A stretch of DNA of 64,000 nt from Blastomyces gilchristii SLH14081 (GCF_000003855.2 NW_003101678.1:3567891-3631890), one strand, 5' to 3'. Positions 1-12,427 are shown, counted from the stretch's first letter. Program-made: numbers and translations. Notes: a model not told the origin generated them from the sequence alone.

Positions 1-1529
1 CTCTCTTCAATCTGTGACAGTGCTCACATGCCTTGATGGTTCACAGAACTGCAGAATATTTAAAGAAGAATGACATAATTGATTTTAATAAGTGTTAAGA
101 GAGGAGTGAAGGCAGGCAATGATATGATGATGATAATGATGATAATGATAATGATGGTAATGATGATGATGATGATGATAATGATAATGATGATGATGAT
201 AATGATGAAAGAGAGAGTGCATCAGAATATATTATTAACTTATTAAACATAAAGAGACAAAGAAACTATTAACAGCTTTCAGAGATGTACAGAAACAGCT
301 ACAGTATTGCATAGCAACATTATCTTCATTCAATGCATGCACTATTGATATTCTTTGTATACATTTATCATATAATCTATATCAGAGATACATGCAGAAA
401 ACAGATCTTTGTTGCTAGAAAGAATGATTACAGTGATTCTCTGTTTTCATATTATAAAGATAAGTTATTCTTATTTCTTTCTTCTCTCTTTTCTCTTCTT
501 CTTCAACTCATCACTAAGTTCAAGCTGGTATGAAAACTATTAAAACACTCATAGAAATCCTCAAATTGAAGAGTATAAACTAATCAAATTTTAAATGCAG
601 ATGAACTAAATTAATTCAATAATACTAATTATTCATTTCTTTCTTAATAAAATAACAGTCATGTCTTCCCTCCCCCTTCTCAAACAAAACATGACTTGTG
701 AAAAGTGAGTACTATACCAGGCCATAATGATCAACACAGTCTCAGCACACAGGGCTGTATACACACAGCACATGCTGAACTGAGAGACTGCATGAGTTGT
801 AAATCAACAGCAGCATCTCAGAAAGAGCTGTGCAGTGTGAAAAAGCTGCAACTCTCAGTTACATGCATAGAGAGTGAATCACTGCAGTAAGTGCATGTGC
901 ATTGCATGAAAGTAACACTTTTTAATAACACTCAGTCTCTGATATCATGAAAATAGAGTCTCTCTGTGAGATCTGTTTTTACCAGAAGTCAGAGAATCTT
1001 ATATTTCTCAAGATCATCTTCACATACCTTGTCTGTGAAATTGATGAGAGAAATTATCAATTTCAGCATTCTGCTCTTGATACTATTCAAGTGACAGCAG
1101 AGTTCACCCTGATCACACTTTTTAAGTGTATGTTTTCTAATTATTCACATTTATACAGATATATACTGATTATTTATTAGATAATGTTAAGACAATGACT
1201 CATCACAGCTGTGTTACTCTCACTGTGAGAGATACATAGTTAATAATGAATATTGCAAAGACTCTGAGAAGTGAGTATTTTAGAGATGCTGCAGCCCTGC
1301 AATCTTGATTTTTTTTATTTTTATTTTTTATTTTTTTCTTTTTCTTTTCTTTTTTTTTTTTTTTTAATATGATTTTTTCTTATATTTGTTTTGTTTTTTG
1401 TTTTTTGTTTTTTTTTGTATTTTATGTTTTTTTCATAATTAAAATTATATAAATTATGATCTGTGTTCAGAAAAGTAATGATATTTAATAACACTCTCTG
1501 TTGAATTTTCAATAAATGAGCACTATGTT
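1..1529. other. AT-rich, CpG-depleted stretch without genes
   Basis: There is no convincing coding frame; the open frames are short and of skewed composition. CpG is almost absent while CpA and TpG are common, the same signature as in the decayed transposons to the right. A T-rich run lies at about 1308-1420. It is probably old repeat sequence, but no element was recognised. Confidence 0.6.
121..206. repeat. GAT/AAT microsatellite
   Basis: Imperfect trinucleotide run of GAT units mixed with AAT, about 85 bp long, in the AT-rich block. Confidence 0.85.
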
Positions 1530-1765
1530 ATGATATTATGTAAGTGAGAAGTGATTTCATGATTCTATTTAATGCCATTCTCAATAATGAAATCAGAATG
1601 AAAATGTGACTAAGAATTCAAACATATTCTTTATTCAGAACTAGATTTTTATTTGAAAAGTGAATCTGAGACCTTTAATATTTGAAATAATGTGATTTGA
1701 AATCAATGTGATGAATACAAACCATGATCAGAAGTAATGCTTTTAGACAATGTGACAACTGTAAA
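1530..1765. repeat. Dispersed repeat, inverted partner near 57340-57515
   Basis: Read in reverse complement, this stretch matches 57340-57515 with many transitions. Both contain the context around AGATTTTTATTTGAAAAGTGA and an AATGTGATTTGAAATC-like end. The right-hand partner starts exactly at an LTR boundary, so a Gypsy copy was apparently inserted into this older repeat there. Family unknown. Confidence 0.6.
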
Positions 1766-1807
1766 GTTTGATCCTGGTCTCAGACATGGTCACACGGTCA
1801 GTCTACT

Positions 1808-3931
1808 CTGAAGTGTCTCTGAATTTAAAATAGTCATAGATTATAAGAATCTTAAATACTTTATAACTATCTGTAAACTCACTGAATGATAGATATGATA
1901 ATCTGAGTTCTTAAGCTACTTTTATTTTATAATACACTATTATTCTGATAGTCAGAACTTGATGATAGATACTCTCTCACAATGAGAGTAAGATATATTA
2001 TCTGATATAATAGATACTTACTGAATAAACTGAGAGCATAAGCTCTTGAATCTGAAGATACTAGTTAATCAAGATGAAATAGTTCATGATACTATATATA
2101 CTTCTTCAGTTAGAACTGTTATTAATATCTTTACTTTCTCTACACTGAATAAACTGTGATATACAGCAGCTCAGATGAATGAACTTCTTCAGACTCTTAT
2201 TAAAGTAGTATATCAAGAAGCACTCTGATTTCTCTCAGAACTATGTATAAGAACTGATATCTTAGAATATTCAATTGATAATAATAATACTCTATAATTC
2301 TGTAAACAACACTGAGTCTCTCACTCTGAACTCTTATACACTTGAATAATATAAGAGATGTATGATTCATATATAATTAACTATTCAGACTGTGAATAAC
2401 TGTATAGAATAATCTCTCAAGAGTTCTACTAATCTGAGATATTAAACAGTATCAGATACTTTATCTGAAACTGTAATCACTGTTCTTCTATTATCTTATA
2501 AAAGAACTGTAGAAAAGATCTATTAAAATCACTTAATATTTCTAATAGAATCTGATGAGATGTAGTAATTAACTTCACTGTTAATCTATTTAAGAGTAAG
2601 AATTATAAAAACATTCTGATCATTGTGAATTGACTGAGCAAAGATATAATATTAGAATCTTGTAATAAGATAAATACTGAACAAGTCACTGAAGCTTTTC
2701 TACAGAGTCTGTTCTATCAGATATATGAGTTACTGAGATCTATAGTATTAAATCAGAGCTGTTAATTCATAAGCACTCTCTGAACAAGAATCTGTCAAGT
2801 TCTTAAGATTATATATCATCTATCAACTGCCTATCACTCTAAGACTGATGATACATCAGAATAAACAATTCAGACTGTGAAGAATTATCTCTATAAGTTC
2901 TGTAATTACTTATAAGATGATTGATATAATCTTCTTCTATACACAGAGATCACTATCAACAGTTGAGATACTGTTTTAATAGATATAAGCTCATTTTTTC
3001 TTACATACAGATATCATATAAAAGTGTTAAATCTTCTAGAGACTATACAGTTCATATCAGATCTCTGCAGTCTAATTCAGATTGCTGATAATATAGTAAT
3101 AAAGCTCTGAGATATCTGTAATTAAGCAGAGATCTTCATAACAACTGTGAAATAAGATTAAGAGAATTAAATTAATGTTTATCAAGATCTCACTAAATAA
3201 TATAAGATAGAAGATCTGATATAATTGAATCTTAAGAATATATGAATCACATGTTCATCTCATATACTAGATTACTGTTATATCAAGTATAAAGTAATAG
3301 AAGTTCTAGATAGTTATAACTACTATCTTAATACATTATCAGAGATTTATAATGTATTTTATATAAGCTTGCTTCATTGTGCTGTCACTAATCTATTCTC
3401 TTCTCAACTGACTTCTGACTGACAGTCATCAGACATCATAGAAGAAGATAATGAGCTTGAGTAAGAGATTGAGAATATTCTTGATAAGAGATCTCATGAC
3501 TGCAGCTGATAATATCTTATGAAATGAGTTGACTATAATTAACTGATCTGAACTTCAAGTTTCATATTATCTGAAACAATGACTCTTGACTGATGAGAAC
3601 TGCTTCTGAAAGAGAGGACTAATATGACAGACTGCATCTGATCAATTATATAGACTATTTTATTACATCTCACAGATTTCAATCACTTCATTCTTAAACA
3701 CATATGCTCTGATTCTCAGTCATTCTCAATCACTGATTCTCAGTCACTATAAACATGTATATATTCTTCTACTTCAAAGCTTCACTGTGTACATTACTAC
3801 ATACATGTATAAATATTCATTTCAATCACTGATTCTCACACTTTCTCTTTCTTTTCTTCTCTAACATTTTTATCTTTGTTATATAAGACCTATCAATATT
3901 ATATCAATCTATTCAGTGTAGACCTCTTACA
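1808..3931 (+). mobile_element. Gypsy family A, 3' fragment with 3' LTR
   Basis: This runs collinear with about 46017-48138 of the complete copy on the right, including the stretch around ATAATGAGAGTAAGATATAT, and ends in an LTR. It holds the downstream half of pol, in a region expected to encode integrase, so crowded with stops and transitions that no protein is left. The 5' half is missing. Homology begins abruptly at about 1808. Confidence 0.75.
3623..3931 (+). repeat. 3' LTR of family A fragment
   Basis: Begins TATGACAGACTGC (TGTGACGGGCTGC in the least mutated copies) and ends GACCTCTTACA, giving the TG...CA ends of an LTR. About 309 bp. A purine-rich stretch (GAAAGAGAGGACTAA) lies directly before it and is the likely polypurine tract. 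Confidence 0.8.
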
Positions 3932-4650
3932 TACAGACTCTCTTTAATATATCAGAGATTATAATACACTTAATAAATAAATTATAGTTCTTCTTATATA
4001 AGCTGTATAATAAAGTGACTTTAATATCATAGCTATAAGTAAGTACTGATTCTATATTTATTATTCTTTTTAACTGAGACTTGAATTTCTTCTTATACAG
4101 TATTATAGCTCTCTTAGACTTTATCTTATACAGCTGTATAATAATCTCACTGTCTTTCTTAACTATTTATTCTATCAGCAGCTGTAGTCTATGTTCAGAT
4201 ATTCATACATTGACAGACTGCTGATATAACTTCTGAGAGACGGATATAGATAAGTTAATAAACAGCTGAGTCTTCAGAGCTTTCTAAGCTTACTCTGCAC
4301 TATTATTAGCTGTAATTTCATAATTTCTGAGCTGTTTCTCTTTCAGTTCTCTACTTATATTTGATTATTTTAACTGCTTCAATTGTATTTCAGATGATTT
4401 AATGATTAATTAAAGTAAATTATGATATATTTCAATTACTGACTATATATATTATAGTTCTAAGATCTTTATATGAGCTATTTAATATTTAATTACATCT
4501 TACTTGAAGCTTCTACATTAACTCTACAACACTGTTACAGTGTTATTCATCTTTTTCTTATATAGTTATTCTCTATTAATAGTTGTGAATTATATAGAAT
4601 TCATCTATACAAGTCACATGCAGCTGTTCATATTCATGGATATCTCATTA
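3932..4650. other. AT-rich flank up to the isochore boundary
   Basis: Low-GC, CpG-poor sequence with no recognisable gene. Base composition changes sharply at about 4650-4670, where CpG dinucleotides reappear. Confidence 0.5.
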
Positions 4651-7600
4651 TATTCAACCTGAGGGATTAAACAGCACGTTTTTCAAGCTGAATAAGTGAG
4701 TGCAAGCGAGCGATTGAGGCTTGTTATTATTATTAACTTATTTTAAGTTACTGCTTGAAAATTCGGCGCCAAAGCTAACTAGCGTTCAACTAGTTTGACA
4801 TGTCTTGAACCTTCTTCAGGCTTTCATCTTTCGGACTTGTTTGGAGACGACTCGACTGGCGAGCGCCACGATTTGCCCTCGACCGTTAACTAGTTACTGA
4901 TCAGTGATGTGCATACAAAGCTCGATCGGTTGACAGAGAGGCTTTTAGAGACCTTCTTTCTTTTCTTTTCTTTTCTTTTCTTTTCTTTTTTTAGTTTTGT
5001 TTTTTCCTTCCTTGACCATTGTACTGAGCTACATCGCTAGCTAGTTAGCTATTATATGTATGCGATTCTCGAGGATGTCTAGACTCCATTGACCATTGAC
5101 CATTGTCCATAGAAACGGATATAAACAAACATTATTCCCTATTCCCTATTCCCTATTCCCCTTTACGGGGTGCTAGATACATATGAATAATGACCATCTC
5201 ATCTTGCACGGCACTGGTGAAGACTTGGGAAAGACAAGGGAGGGGGGGAAACATGTCAGGGAGGCCTAGCTAGCAGTAGTAATAATAATAGTAATAAGTA
5301 GCAAGCCGCCCCCATAATGAATAATAAGAATGTTGAATGACCTTATCAGGAATGAAGCCGAATGACAGGCACACGGAGGAGAAGGAGGTCAGGCTAGACG
5401 AAGAATAATAAATAATAGTTGCTAATAACTTGACTAGAAGTATGGGGTAATGAATGGAGTAATATTAAAGAAAACAACAGATTGGATGCTAGTATGGAAT
5501 AAATGGGGCGGGGCAGTTCCCGTAGGTTCCTGGCTTTTGGTTTTGCTAGTCAGGGGCAGCGTACAGAGGCCTCAGAAGGGATGGGATGGATGAATGTCGC
5601 CTGTTGCATGGCAAGGGGGCCCTGCAAGGATAGGATAGAGAACAGTGACTCTGTACGCAGCGTATACGGGGTACAATATACAGAGTACATCTACAGATCA
5701 AGGAGGAGGTTGAAGGGGTAGTTAACTAATAATAATAATAAGATGGTTTTGTCCGCTCCACTTGGTTAGAATGTAGAAGACCTCCCTGAGGCTCCCTCCA
5801 TGTTGATTGAAATCCCCCCCTTTTTTCGAACTAACTCAGCGGGATCACTTATAAGTTATTAAGTTAACTTAAGTTACTAGGCGAAAGCGAGCCACCGACA
5901 AGTTATGTACATGTACGGAGTACATGCATGTACAGTACAACAACAGCAACAATCCATCCGCACTGGAACTGGAAGCTTGAAAGATCGATTTATTTTTGTG
6001 CAGAAGCCATCTGGGGCAGCCCAGGCTTGAAGGCTTGATGATTTGCCTGCCCCCTCCCTCCCCCTCCTTTGATCTGCTATTCATGTATGTCATGGATGCC
6101 GAGATTGGAAGCTGGAACTAGCAGCAAGCACGCACAGCATGGGGCCCAGGCGACGCTAGCTGGCTTGGTAGGGAGTAGTTACGGAGTATAGAGTACGGAG
6201 TAGTTATTTCACCATTTCACCATTTATTACCTGTCTAACGCCGTGCAGATTAGTTAGTTAGTTTGAGTTGTCATGAGCATGGCGTTGGGTATTGCAGTGC
6301 TATTTACCCGTCAGGCGGCAGTATGGAGAGGAGAGGAGAGGAGGAGAGGAGGGGAGGGGAGATTGGATAAATCCCGGCCCCTGTTTGGTTACTGTGTACT
6401 CCGTAGTTACGATTCGTTATTTTCCTGTTGAGGGTTTATTTTTATTTTTTATTTTTTTTATTCTTACGCAGTGTAACTAGTTTTTAAATTTTAACTCTCC
6501 CTTTTTTTCTTTTTGTCCTCTTTTTTGGGTTCTCGGGTGGAGTTATTATTAGGGATTCAACATTTATCCTTTTTTTCCCTTAGAACCTCGCAATGTCCCC
6601 CACAGCTGCTGCAGGCCATGCAGATTAATTAGTTACTGTTACTCTGTCTCTGTCCTGCTGAGATAACTTAATAATAAGTTACAACTGCATACCATACCAT
6701 AGTTAGTTACCCTAGTCGTAGTAGTAGTAGTCGTAGTAGTAGTAGTAACTAGTAGTACGCAGTAACTATCGTCCACTGCCTCGGTCGTAGTGGCCATCTG
6801 TCATCATCCCCTCCTCTCCTGTTCTTTTGTATGTTCATGTACTCCGTACAGCGTACTCCGTATATGTACATTGTACTTGTACATATACATACATCCTACC
6901 CAGCGTAGCCAGCCTAATGTCGTTCTTCTTGTCCTTCACCATCATCCTGTGCTATCCTCATCCTCACTACTCCGTATTATTATTATTGATGGACGGTTAC
7001 TCGCTGTGCCACCCCAACCCACACATCTTCCCGCAGCTAGGCTCCCCCTCCCTCCCTCCCTCCCCACGTTGCCGCCAGTTGATGGTTATATTTTTTCTTG
7101 CATGACCTCGCCCTGCTATCTGGTTCGCCCGAATCGTCTCGCGTGGATCCCCTTGGGTCCCTGTCCTGTGGTACATTGTACTTGTACTTGAAGTACGTAG
7201 TAGTAGTAGTACTCTGTAGTAGTCGTAGTGTGGGAAAACAGTCCAACTTCCGAACGCCAAAACGCATCGTATGGGGTAACTACGGACGGGAACCCAGTTA
7301 AAATAATAATAATAATAACTACGATCTTTTCGCCGGTCGGAGACTTTTCTTTTTATTTTTTACCTTCTTTATTATTTTTACGACGCCTGTCAAGTGCGTT
7401 CTTTTTGTTGTACGCTTTTATCGTCGTTCCTTTCTGCCTCTACTGGGCCTGCCCCATAATTGGAATGGTCAATGGTCGAGATATGACGGTCTCCTCCATT
7501 CTTAACTAGCGGTCAGAATCAGAGACGATCGATTTAATCATATTTTTTTTTCCCTTTTTATTAAAAAAATATATATAAAAAAAAACTAAAAAAAAAGAGA

Positions 7601-7811
7601 GAGGAAAAGGGAAAAGAAAAAAGGAAAGAAGAAGACTTTGCTACGTCCGTCTCGTCTGCAAGCGCGCCTCTCCCTCTTGACTCTATCCATTCATTACCTT
7701 TTTTCCTGAACGACAGCAGACGGGGGCCGCCTGTCTCGGCATCAACCACTTAACTGGAAAAAGAAAAGAATCCCTGGCCGCAACCAAGACGAGGGGAGGG
7801 GGAGGAGGAGT
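4651..7811. other. Long intergenic region, GC-balanced
   Basis: About 3.2 kb without a supportable gene. The open frames are short, of repetitive composition, and lack conserved motifs. It holds simple tandem runs: CTTTT at 4957-4989, ATTCCCT at 5134-5160, GTA units at 6717-6756. It also holds seven copies of TACGGAGTA or its complement (5914, 6180, 6194, 6397, 6840, 6854, 6968) and an A-rich stretch at 7560-7630 close to the next gene. Part of it is presumably the promoter and leader of the polyQ gene. Confidence 0.6.
5134..5160. repeat. ATTCCCT tandem repeat
   Basis: Nearly four perfect 7-bp units in direct succession. Confidence 0.85.
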
Positions 7812-10800
7812 ATGGCCCAACACCAACCGCCAGTGCCTCATCGCTTATCCAGTCTCTCACCTTCGCCAACCGACAAACTACTCCCTCGCCAATCCAACAT
7901 ACCTCCTCTTACCGACCTTGATAGGCTCAGCGCCCAGCATCCACCAGATCGCCATCGATATACCGCAAACAACAACATTATTGTTGATCATGACTTTCTG
8001 ACCAAGTTCAGCAAGACAGTGCGGACAGCAAGACAGGTTGAAATACCACCGTCTCCCTCACTGACCAACAGCGGTGGAAGAACGGGAGAAGCAATTAATG
8101 GAAATCTGAATATTGGAACCGCAGGGACAGGTGTCATCCCGCAGAGACAATTGCGCCCAAGGGCGTCGTCGCCCCTCTTGGGCGTCCGTTATCAAACCCG
8201 TCCTCACGAGCCGCTTCCGTCCTTTCATGCAAAGGCTCACCCCACCCTGCGCCAGACCGACTCATCTTCGACTACCCTTTCATCTCATGATCCTTTGAAA
8301 CCGCCTTCGGTTGTTCCACAGCAGGCGCAGGCACCGGCGCATATCCAAACGCAGACCCAGGCGCCCAACAACGCTCAAAAACAAACACCGGCATCGGTTC
8401 CCTCCAGGGATCTGGCTTTTCGAAGCAACGCCTATTCTTCCAATTCGTCGACCGAGCCCAATTCGACAAACAACGGGGACCCCTCGCAGCGATACCCGCA
8501 AGATCAGAAGGAGAAGTCGGCGTCTTCATCGCCATCGTCATCGTCATCGTCAAAACCCAAACATCGCCCCCTGATGATTGACCTGTCGAAGCTCTTTCCC
8601 AAACCCAGCGATCCTTCTGTCCAGCGTGACGTGCCGCTATTATCCCCCCACCGGATGACAATGTCGCCATCACCCGTTTCCCTACTGTCAGATGCCTCGT
8701 CGTTCGGTGCACAGCAGCGGAGACTTGGCAGCATATATCAGACAGTGAATAAATTGACCAAGCCACCTAGTAGTAAGGAACTTTCTGCTCTTCGCATGCA
8801 GTACGAACAGCAGCAGCTGCAGCAACAGCAACAGGGACGGCAACCTTCCGAGCCGTCGCCGGCTTTCCCGCCGAGTAATTATTCTCCTAGTCTTTATGAC
8901 GGACAACAACAACAGCAACAACAACAGCAACAACAACAGCAACAACAACAGCAACAACAACAGCAACAACAACAGCAACAACAACAGCAACAACAACAGC
9001 AACAACAACAGCAACAACAACAGCAACAACAACAGCAACAACAACAGCAACAACAACAGCAACAACAACAGCAACAACAACAGCAACAACAACAGCAACA
9101 ACAACAGCAACAACAACAGCAACAACAACAGCAACAACAACAGCAACAACAACAACAGCATCATTCTCAATCGTCACAGCTCCCAACCCCACAACTCTCC
9201 CGTATCTCTTACCAGCAGCAGCCGGTGAAAAAGGAGAAAGAACGCTTCTTCCAGTGGGGTAGACGAGAGAGAAAACGGCGTGAGGAAGAGCAGCAGAGGC
9301 AGAAGCAACAGGAAGAGGAGCAGCCTCACCAACGCCTGAAACAAGAGCAAAAGGACCGAGAACGGAAGCAACGGGAGAAGCTTGAACGGGAACAGCAGCA
9401 AAGGAAGCAGGAACAGATGCAACAGGAAAAGGAGGAGCATTTCCAGCGCCAGAATCGTGAGAAACAAAGGAGAGAGGAACATAAGAAGAGAAAGGAGGAA
9501 CCAGACCAGTATCAACGACGCAGGAAGCAAGAACCAAAACAACAGGAGGAGGAGCAACAGCAGGAACTGCAGCAACGGCAACTAAAGCAACAGCGGCAAG
9601 AGGAGTTACAGTCGCAACATTACCAATTCCCATTCCACGAGAAGCGCACGAGGCAACAAAGGAAACCATCTATCGACTGGTTTGATGGACCGGCTGGACA
9701 CTTTAGTGATGATAATGAGGGTGGTGGCTACGATGATAATGCCGAAGCCGACGAGCCCACCCAATATGGTATCCAAAACCCGCAATCTGTACCCCAGTCA
9801 ACGTATCGGGAGTCTGCCTATTCCCGTGGCAGCGGTAATCGGGTTAGCGTGCATTCAAATGCCATGAGCGGAACGTCAAGAGCCTCAAGCCGAACGCTAA
9901 TACTCTCTCCCGTTCCCACCCCCGAACTCCATAGCAACACTAGCCCCTTATTCAACCCTGCAACCACCAGATTCCATACCCTTTTCCATGACTGGGATCT
10001 TAACAGCCCCACTCCACCTAGTGTGGGATCACCGGCTATCGCCTTTGGGGGTTTGTCCAGGAAAAGTAGCAAGATCACTTTAAATAAATCAGACCTTAAC
10101 GAGTCTAGTGTGTTGTGTCTTTCGTCTTCAGAAGATGAGGCTGACGAGGATGAAATGGAGGTATATAATAAGCCTGTCCAGCAACGTGCTATTCGTGATA
10201 GCATCGCCACATTCGATGAAGGGGTGGCCGAAATTTTCATAGCGAAAGCCGTTTCCGCCTCTCGCGGTTCTTCTGTGCCTAGAGTCCGAAACACGAGCCT
10301 TCCCCCTCCGCGAATTTCGCGCGGCCACTCAACCTCCTCCAACGTTAGAACCCCAAGCTACCGCCCTTCGAATGGCATCCCCACCATCTCGGAGCCAGAC
10401 AGCCCCCCCAAGTTCCGCCCCTCCACATCCCCCTCCCCTGTGCCCTCGACTACAGCTAACCCCAACCTTTTACCCTTCGATTTCCAACTGCCCGTCCCCA
10501 GCACCCAGAATAGTATCAAAGCCATGAACCGGCGCAGCCGTGTCATTGCCGTGACTAGACAGGAAGAAGAGCTTCTCGAAGTCATAAGACAGCACGGCGG
10601 GAACATGCCGCCCAACTTCCCGCTCATTGACCTCCCCAACCCCGGAACCTCTTTCTTCAACCCAATGCCAACCACATTCTCGACGACTGCAACCACTAGC
10701 ACATTCCGAAAGTCCCCAACTCCTTCCACCGACCGTCCTCCCTCTAGTCAATACGGGGGTGGGAGTATTGGCGACACATCCTTCCTAGCACTGAGCCCCG

Positions 10801-11066
10801 GCCTCCCACCAACCAGCGGCAAAGTCGCGGGCAGTACCTCCGCCGCCGGAAGCGACAGCTCCCGCTCCCACCATGCCCTGTCAGTCTCAGACAGCGGTGG
10901 CGACCATCACTCCAACCCCTCACCGCGTGTCAGCCTTGTGCACTCAGACACGTTTCCCTCACCTTCAGCAAGCTGGACTTCGCCGCGCACACCACAGTAT
11001 AAACCCCCCGCAATCACCACATCAACAACAACAGCAACAGCCACAGAAGCACTATCAACTGCATAG
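7812..11066 (+). CDS. Polyglutamine- and serine/proline-rich protein of unknown function
   Basis: A single open frame encodes 1084 residues; no known domain was recognised. Residues 1-360 are rich in Ser, Pro, Gln and Thr. Residues 365-449 are 85 consecutive glutamines. Residues about 460-610 are a charged Glu/Lys/Arg/Gln stretch likely to form a long helix or coiled coil. The remainder is Ser/Pro-rich with an acidic patch (SSSEDEADEDEME) near residue 775. Such composition is common in fungal regulatory or scaffold proteins, but function cannot be assigned. The first ATG of the frame follows a purine-rich leader. The last 20 residues (Thr/Ala repeats) are probably an artefact of a frame change at the C-run 11004-11009; the natural C-terminus may continue in the +1 frame to 11601. 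Confidence 0.8.
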   Translation: MAQHQPPVPHRLSSLSPSPTDKLLPRQSNIPPLTDLDRLSAQHPPDRHRYTANNNIIVDHDFLTKFSKTVRTARQVEIPPSPSLTNSGGRTGEAINGNLNIGTAGTGVIPQRQLRPRASSPLLGVRYQTRPHEPLPSFHAKAHPTLRQTDSSSTTLSSHDPLKPPSVVPQQAQAPAHIQTQTQAPNNAQKQTPASVPSRDLAFRSNAYSSNSSTEPNSTNNGDPSQRYPQDQKEKSASSSPSSSSSSKPKHRPLMIDLSKLFPKPSDPSVQRDVPLLSPHRMTMSPSPVSLLSDASSFGAQQRRLGSIYQTVNKLTKPPSSKELSALRMQYEQQQLQQQQQGRQPSEPSPAFPPSNYSPSLYDGQQQQQQQQQQQQQQQQQQQQQQQQQQQQQQQQQQQQQQQQQQQQQQQQQQQQQQQQQQQQQQQQQQQQQQQQQQQQQQQQQQQQQHHSQSSQLPTPQLSRISYQQQPVKKEKERFFQWGRRERKRREEEQQRQKQQEEEQPHQRLKQEQKDRERKQREKLEREQQQRKQEQMQQEKEEHFQRQNREKQRREEHKKRKEEPDQYQRRRKQEPKQQEEEQQQELQQRQLKQQRQEELQSQHYQFPFHEKRTRQQRKPSIDWFDGPAGHFSDDNEGGGYDDNAEADEPTQYGIQNPQSVPQSTYRESAYSRGSGNRVSVHSNAMSGTSRASSRTLILSPVPTPELHSNTSPLFNPATTRFHTLFHDWDLNSPTPPSVGSPAIAFGGLSRKSSKITLNKSDLNESSVLCLSSSEDEADEDEMEVYNKPVQQRAIRDSIATFDEGVAEIFIAKAVSASRGSSVPRVRNTSLPPPRISRGHSTSSNVRTPSYRPSNGIPTISEPDSPPKFRPSTSPSPVPSTTANPNLLPFDFQLPVPSTQNSIKAMNRRSRVIAVTRQEEELLEVIRQHGGNMPPNFPLIDLPNPGTSFFNPMPTTFSTTATTSTFRKSPTPSTDRPPSSQYGGGSIGDTSFLALSPGLPPTSGKVAGSTSAAGSDSSRSHHALSVSDSGGDHHSNPSPRVSLVHSDTFPSPSASWTSPRTPQYKPPAITTSTTTATATEALSTA
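8904..9158 (+). repeat. 12-bp-period CAA/CAG tract encoding 85 Gln
   Basis: The unit is CAACAACAACAG, repeated about 21 times with almost perfect periodicity and read in frame as Gln. The regular mix of CAA and CAG suggests expansion by unit duplication rather than slippage of a single triplet. The tract also creates long false open frames (polyLeu and Val/Ala on the other strand, Asn/Ser in another frame). Confidence 0.95.
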
Positions 11067-11601
11067 TCAACAGCCACAGCCTCGAGAACTTACCAGTCCA
11101 AGCGGCGGTAACCGCAACGGCAGTAGCGGAAGCCCGCTCCACCAGCACCACGTAATGCTGATGCATCCACAACCTCTATCCTCCTACCCACCTATAGGAC
11201 TACCATTTCCCCTATCCACATCATCGCCGCCATCGCCGCCATCACGGCTCTCCTCATCCCCCTCACCCGATTCGCCGTTATTATCCCCTCCTTCACCTCT
11301 ACCGTCCGTCACCGCTGCCACTCCAACGACTGCGCCCAAGACCGCCGCTCTGGACGCAGACGTGGTGCTCCCGATAGAGGAGACGAAGCGACACTCGCGC
11401 ACGAGGACGGATAGTAGTAGCGCGATGGTGTTTGGAGACGGGGATGGGGATGGGGATGGGGAGGAGGGTGTCAGGGACGCCGTCAGCACCAGCACCAGCA
11501 CCAGCGCCAAAGCCGCGGCCGTCGCGGTGGATGACACGGAATTACCCATCTGGGCGCTTGGGTGGAGTTCGGAGACGCCTGGGTTGGCGGTTGTGCATTG
11601 A
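11010..11601 (+). CDS. Probable C-terminal continuation of the polyQ protein, +1 frame
   Basis: Directly after the six-C run at 11004-11009 the +1 frame reads a Gln/Pro-rich segment (PQSPHQQQQQQPQKHYQ) that resembles the rest of the protein. It stays open for about 195 codons through Ser/Pro-rich and acidic Asp/Gly stretches and ends in a more complex tail, DTELPIWALGWSSETPGL. Removing one C from the run would join the two frames smoothly. The alternative is a very short intron in 10927-10968, which is less likely at about 40 bp. Either the assembly has an extra C or this allele is frameshifted. Confidence 0.5.
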
Positions 11602-12427
11602 TAAATATATACGTGTGTATATATGCATATATATATATTTTCTCTCTGCGGATTTATTGATTTTTTTTTTCTCTCTTCACCCCGAACGAACCCCTTACCA
11701 TTTATATATTTTGGAGGGCCATATATTATTATTTTGTTGTGTCGTTGGATGGGTTTCATTCGCATTTTGACTGCATGATCTATATCCGGATTTATTTTTC
11801 CTATCGACTTTTCTTTTCGAATCATTCGAGGCCTATATTCCGTTGCAGAAAGGAAGCCGTTAACGAATGGATCTGTTCAGTTTCCGTCAGTTTTGTTTAT
11901 CCCGCCCTTTATCACTCCTGCCCTTTATCCTGCGTCCATATTTTCTGTTTCTCTCTACAACCCCATTCGTATTTTCCATTTCTTTTAGTTTCTATGATAT
12001 TCCCCCCCTTTTGTTTTTATCTTTCTTTTCCTTTGTCTATCCAACATACACAACCCGTCTACATATACACATATTCACTCGATACGACCCATCATGTTTT
12101 TCCTTTTACTACATTTCACTCCCATACAGCACGATGTAATAACAGAATAGGGGAGCGGGGCCTTTCCTTTTCCTTTTCCTTTTCCTTTTTTCTTCTTCTT
12201 CTTCTACTACTTTTTTTTACAGGTGTATATCCCATCTCTATCTGCGGGCCGGAAAAGAAAAGAGGAGGGGGAATATATATATACATAAGGATAGATCTAT
12301 GTAATCATACTATTTATTTTTCCTTATTTTTTTATTTTTTATTATCAGCATGTGGGTGGGCTGTGTATAATGTTACAGTATGTGACTTAACAGTATGTGA
12401 CTTACGGTTATTTAGCTCTAGGTCAGG

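Noticed and set aside
705..1180. Small open frames in the left AT-rich block
   Set aside because: Short, CpG-depleted, no motif; typical of decayed repeat sequence.
6790..7509. Several overlapping open frames of 60-130 codons on both strands
   Set aside because: They overlap each other, are rich in Tyr/Cys/Pro from GTAC and CTCC repeats, and have no family resemblance.
8904..9158. Regular direct repeats reminiscent of a CRISPR array
   Set aside because: The units are contiguous without spacers and code for glutamine; this is a eukaryotic chromosome.
8887..9669. Long minus-strand and alternate-frame open frames with polyLeu, Val/Ala or Asn/Ser runs
   Set aside because: They are produced by the 12-bp CAA/CAG repeat read in other frames.
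10927..10968. Intron joining the two frames of the polyQ gene
   Set aside because: Only a 40-bp GT-AG interval gives the right phase and the resulting sequence is less natural than a one-base change in the C-run.
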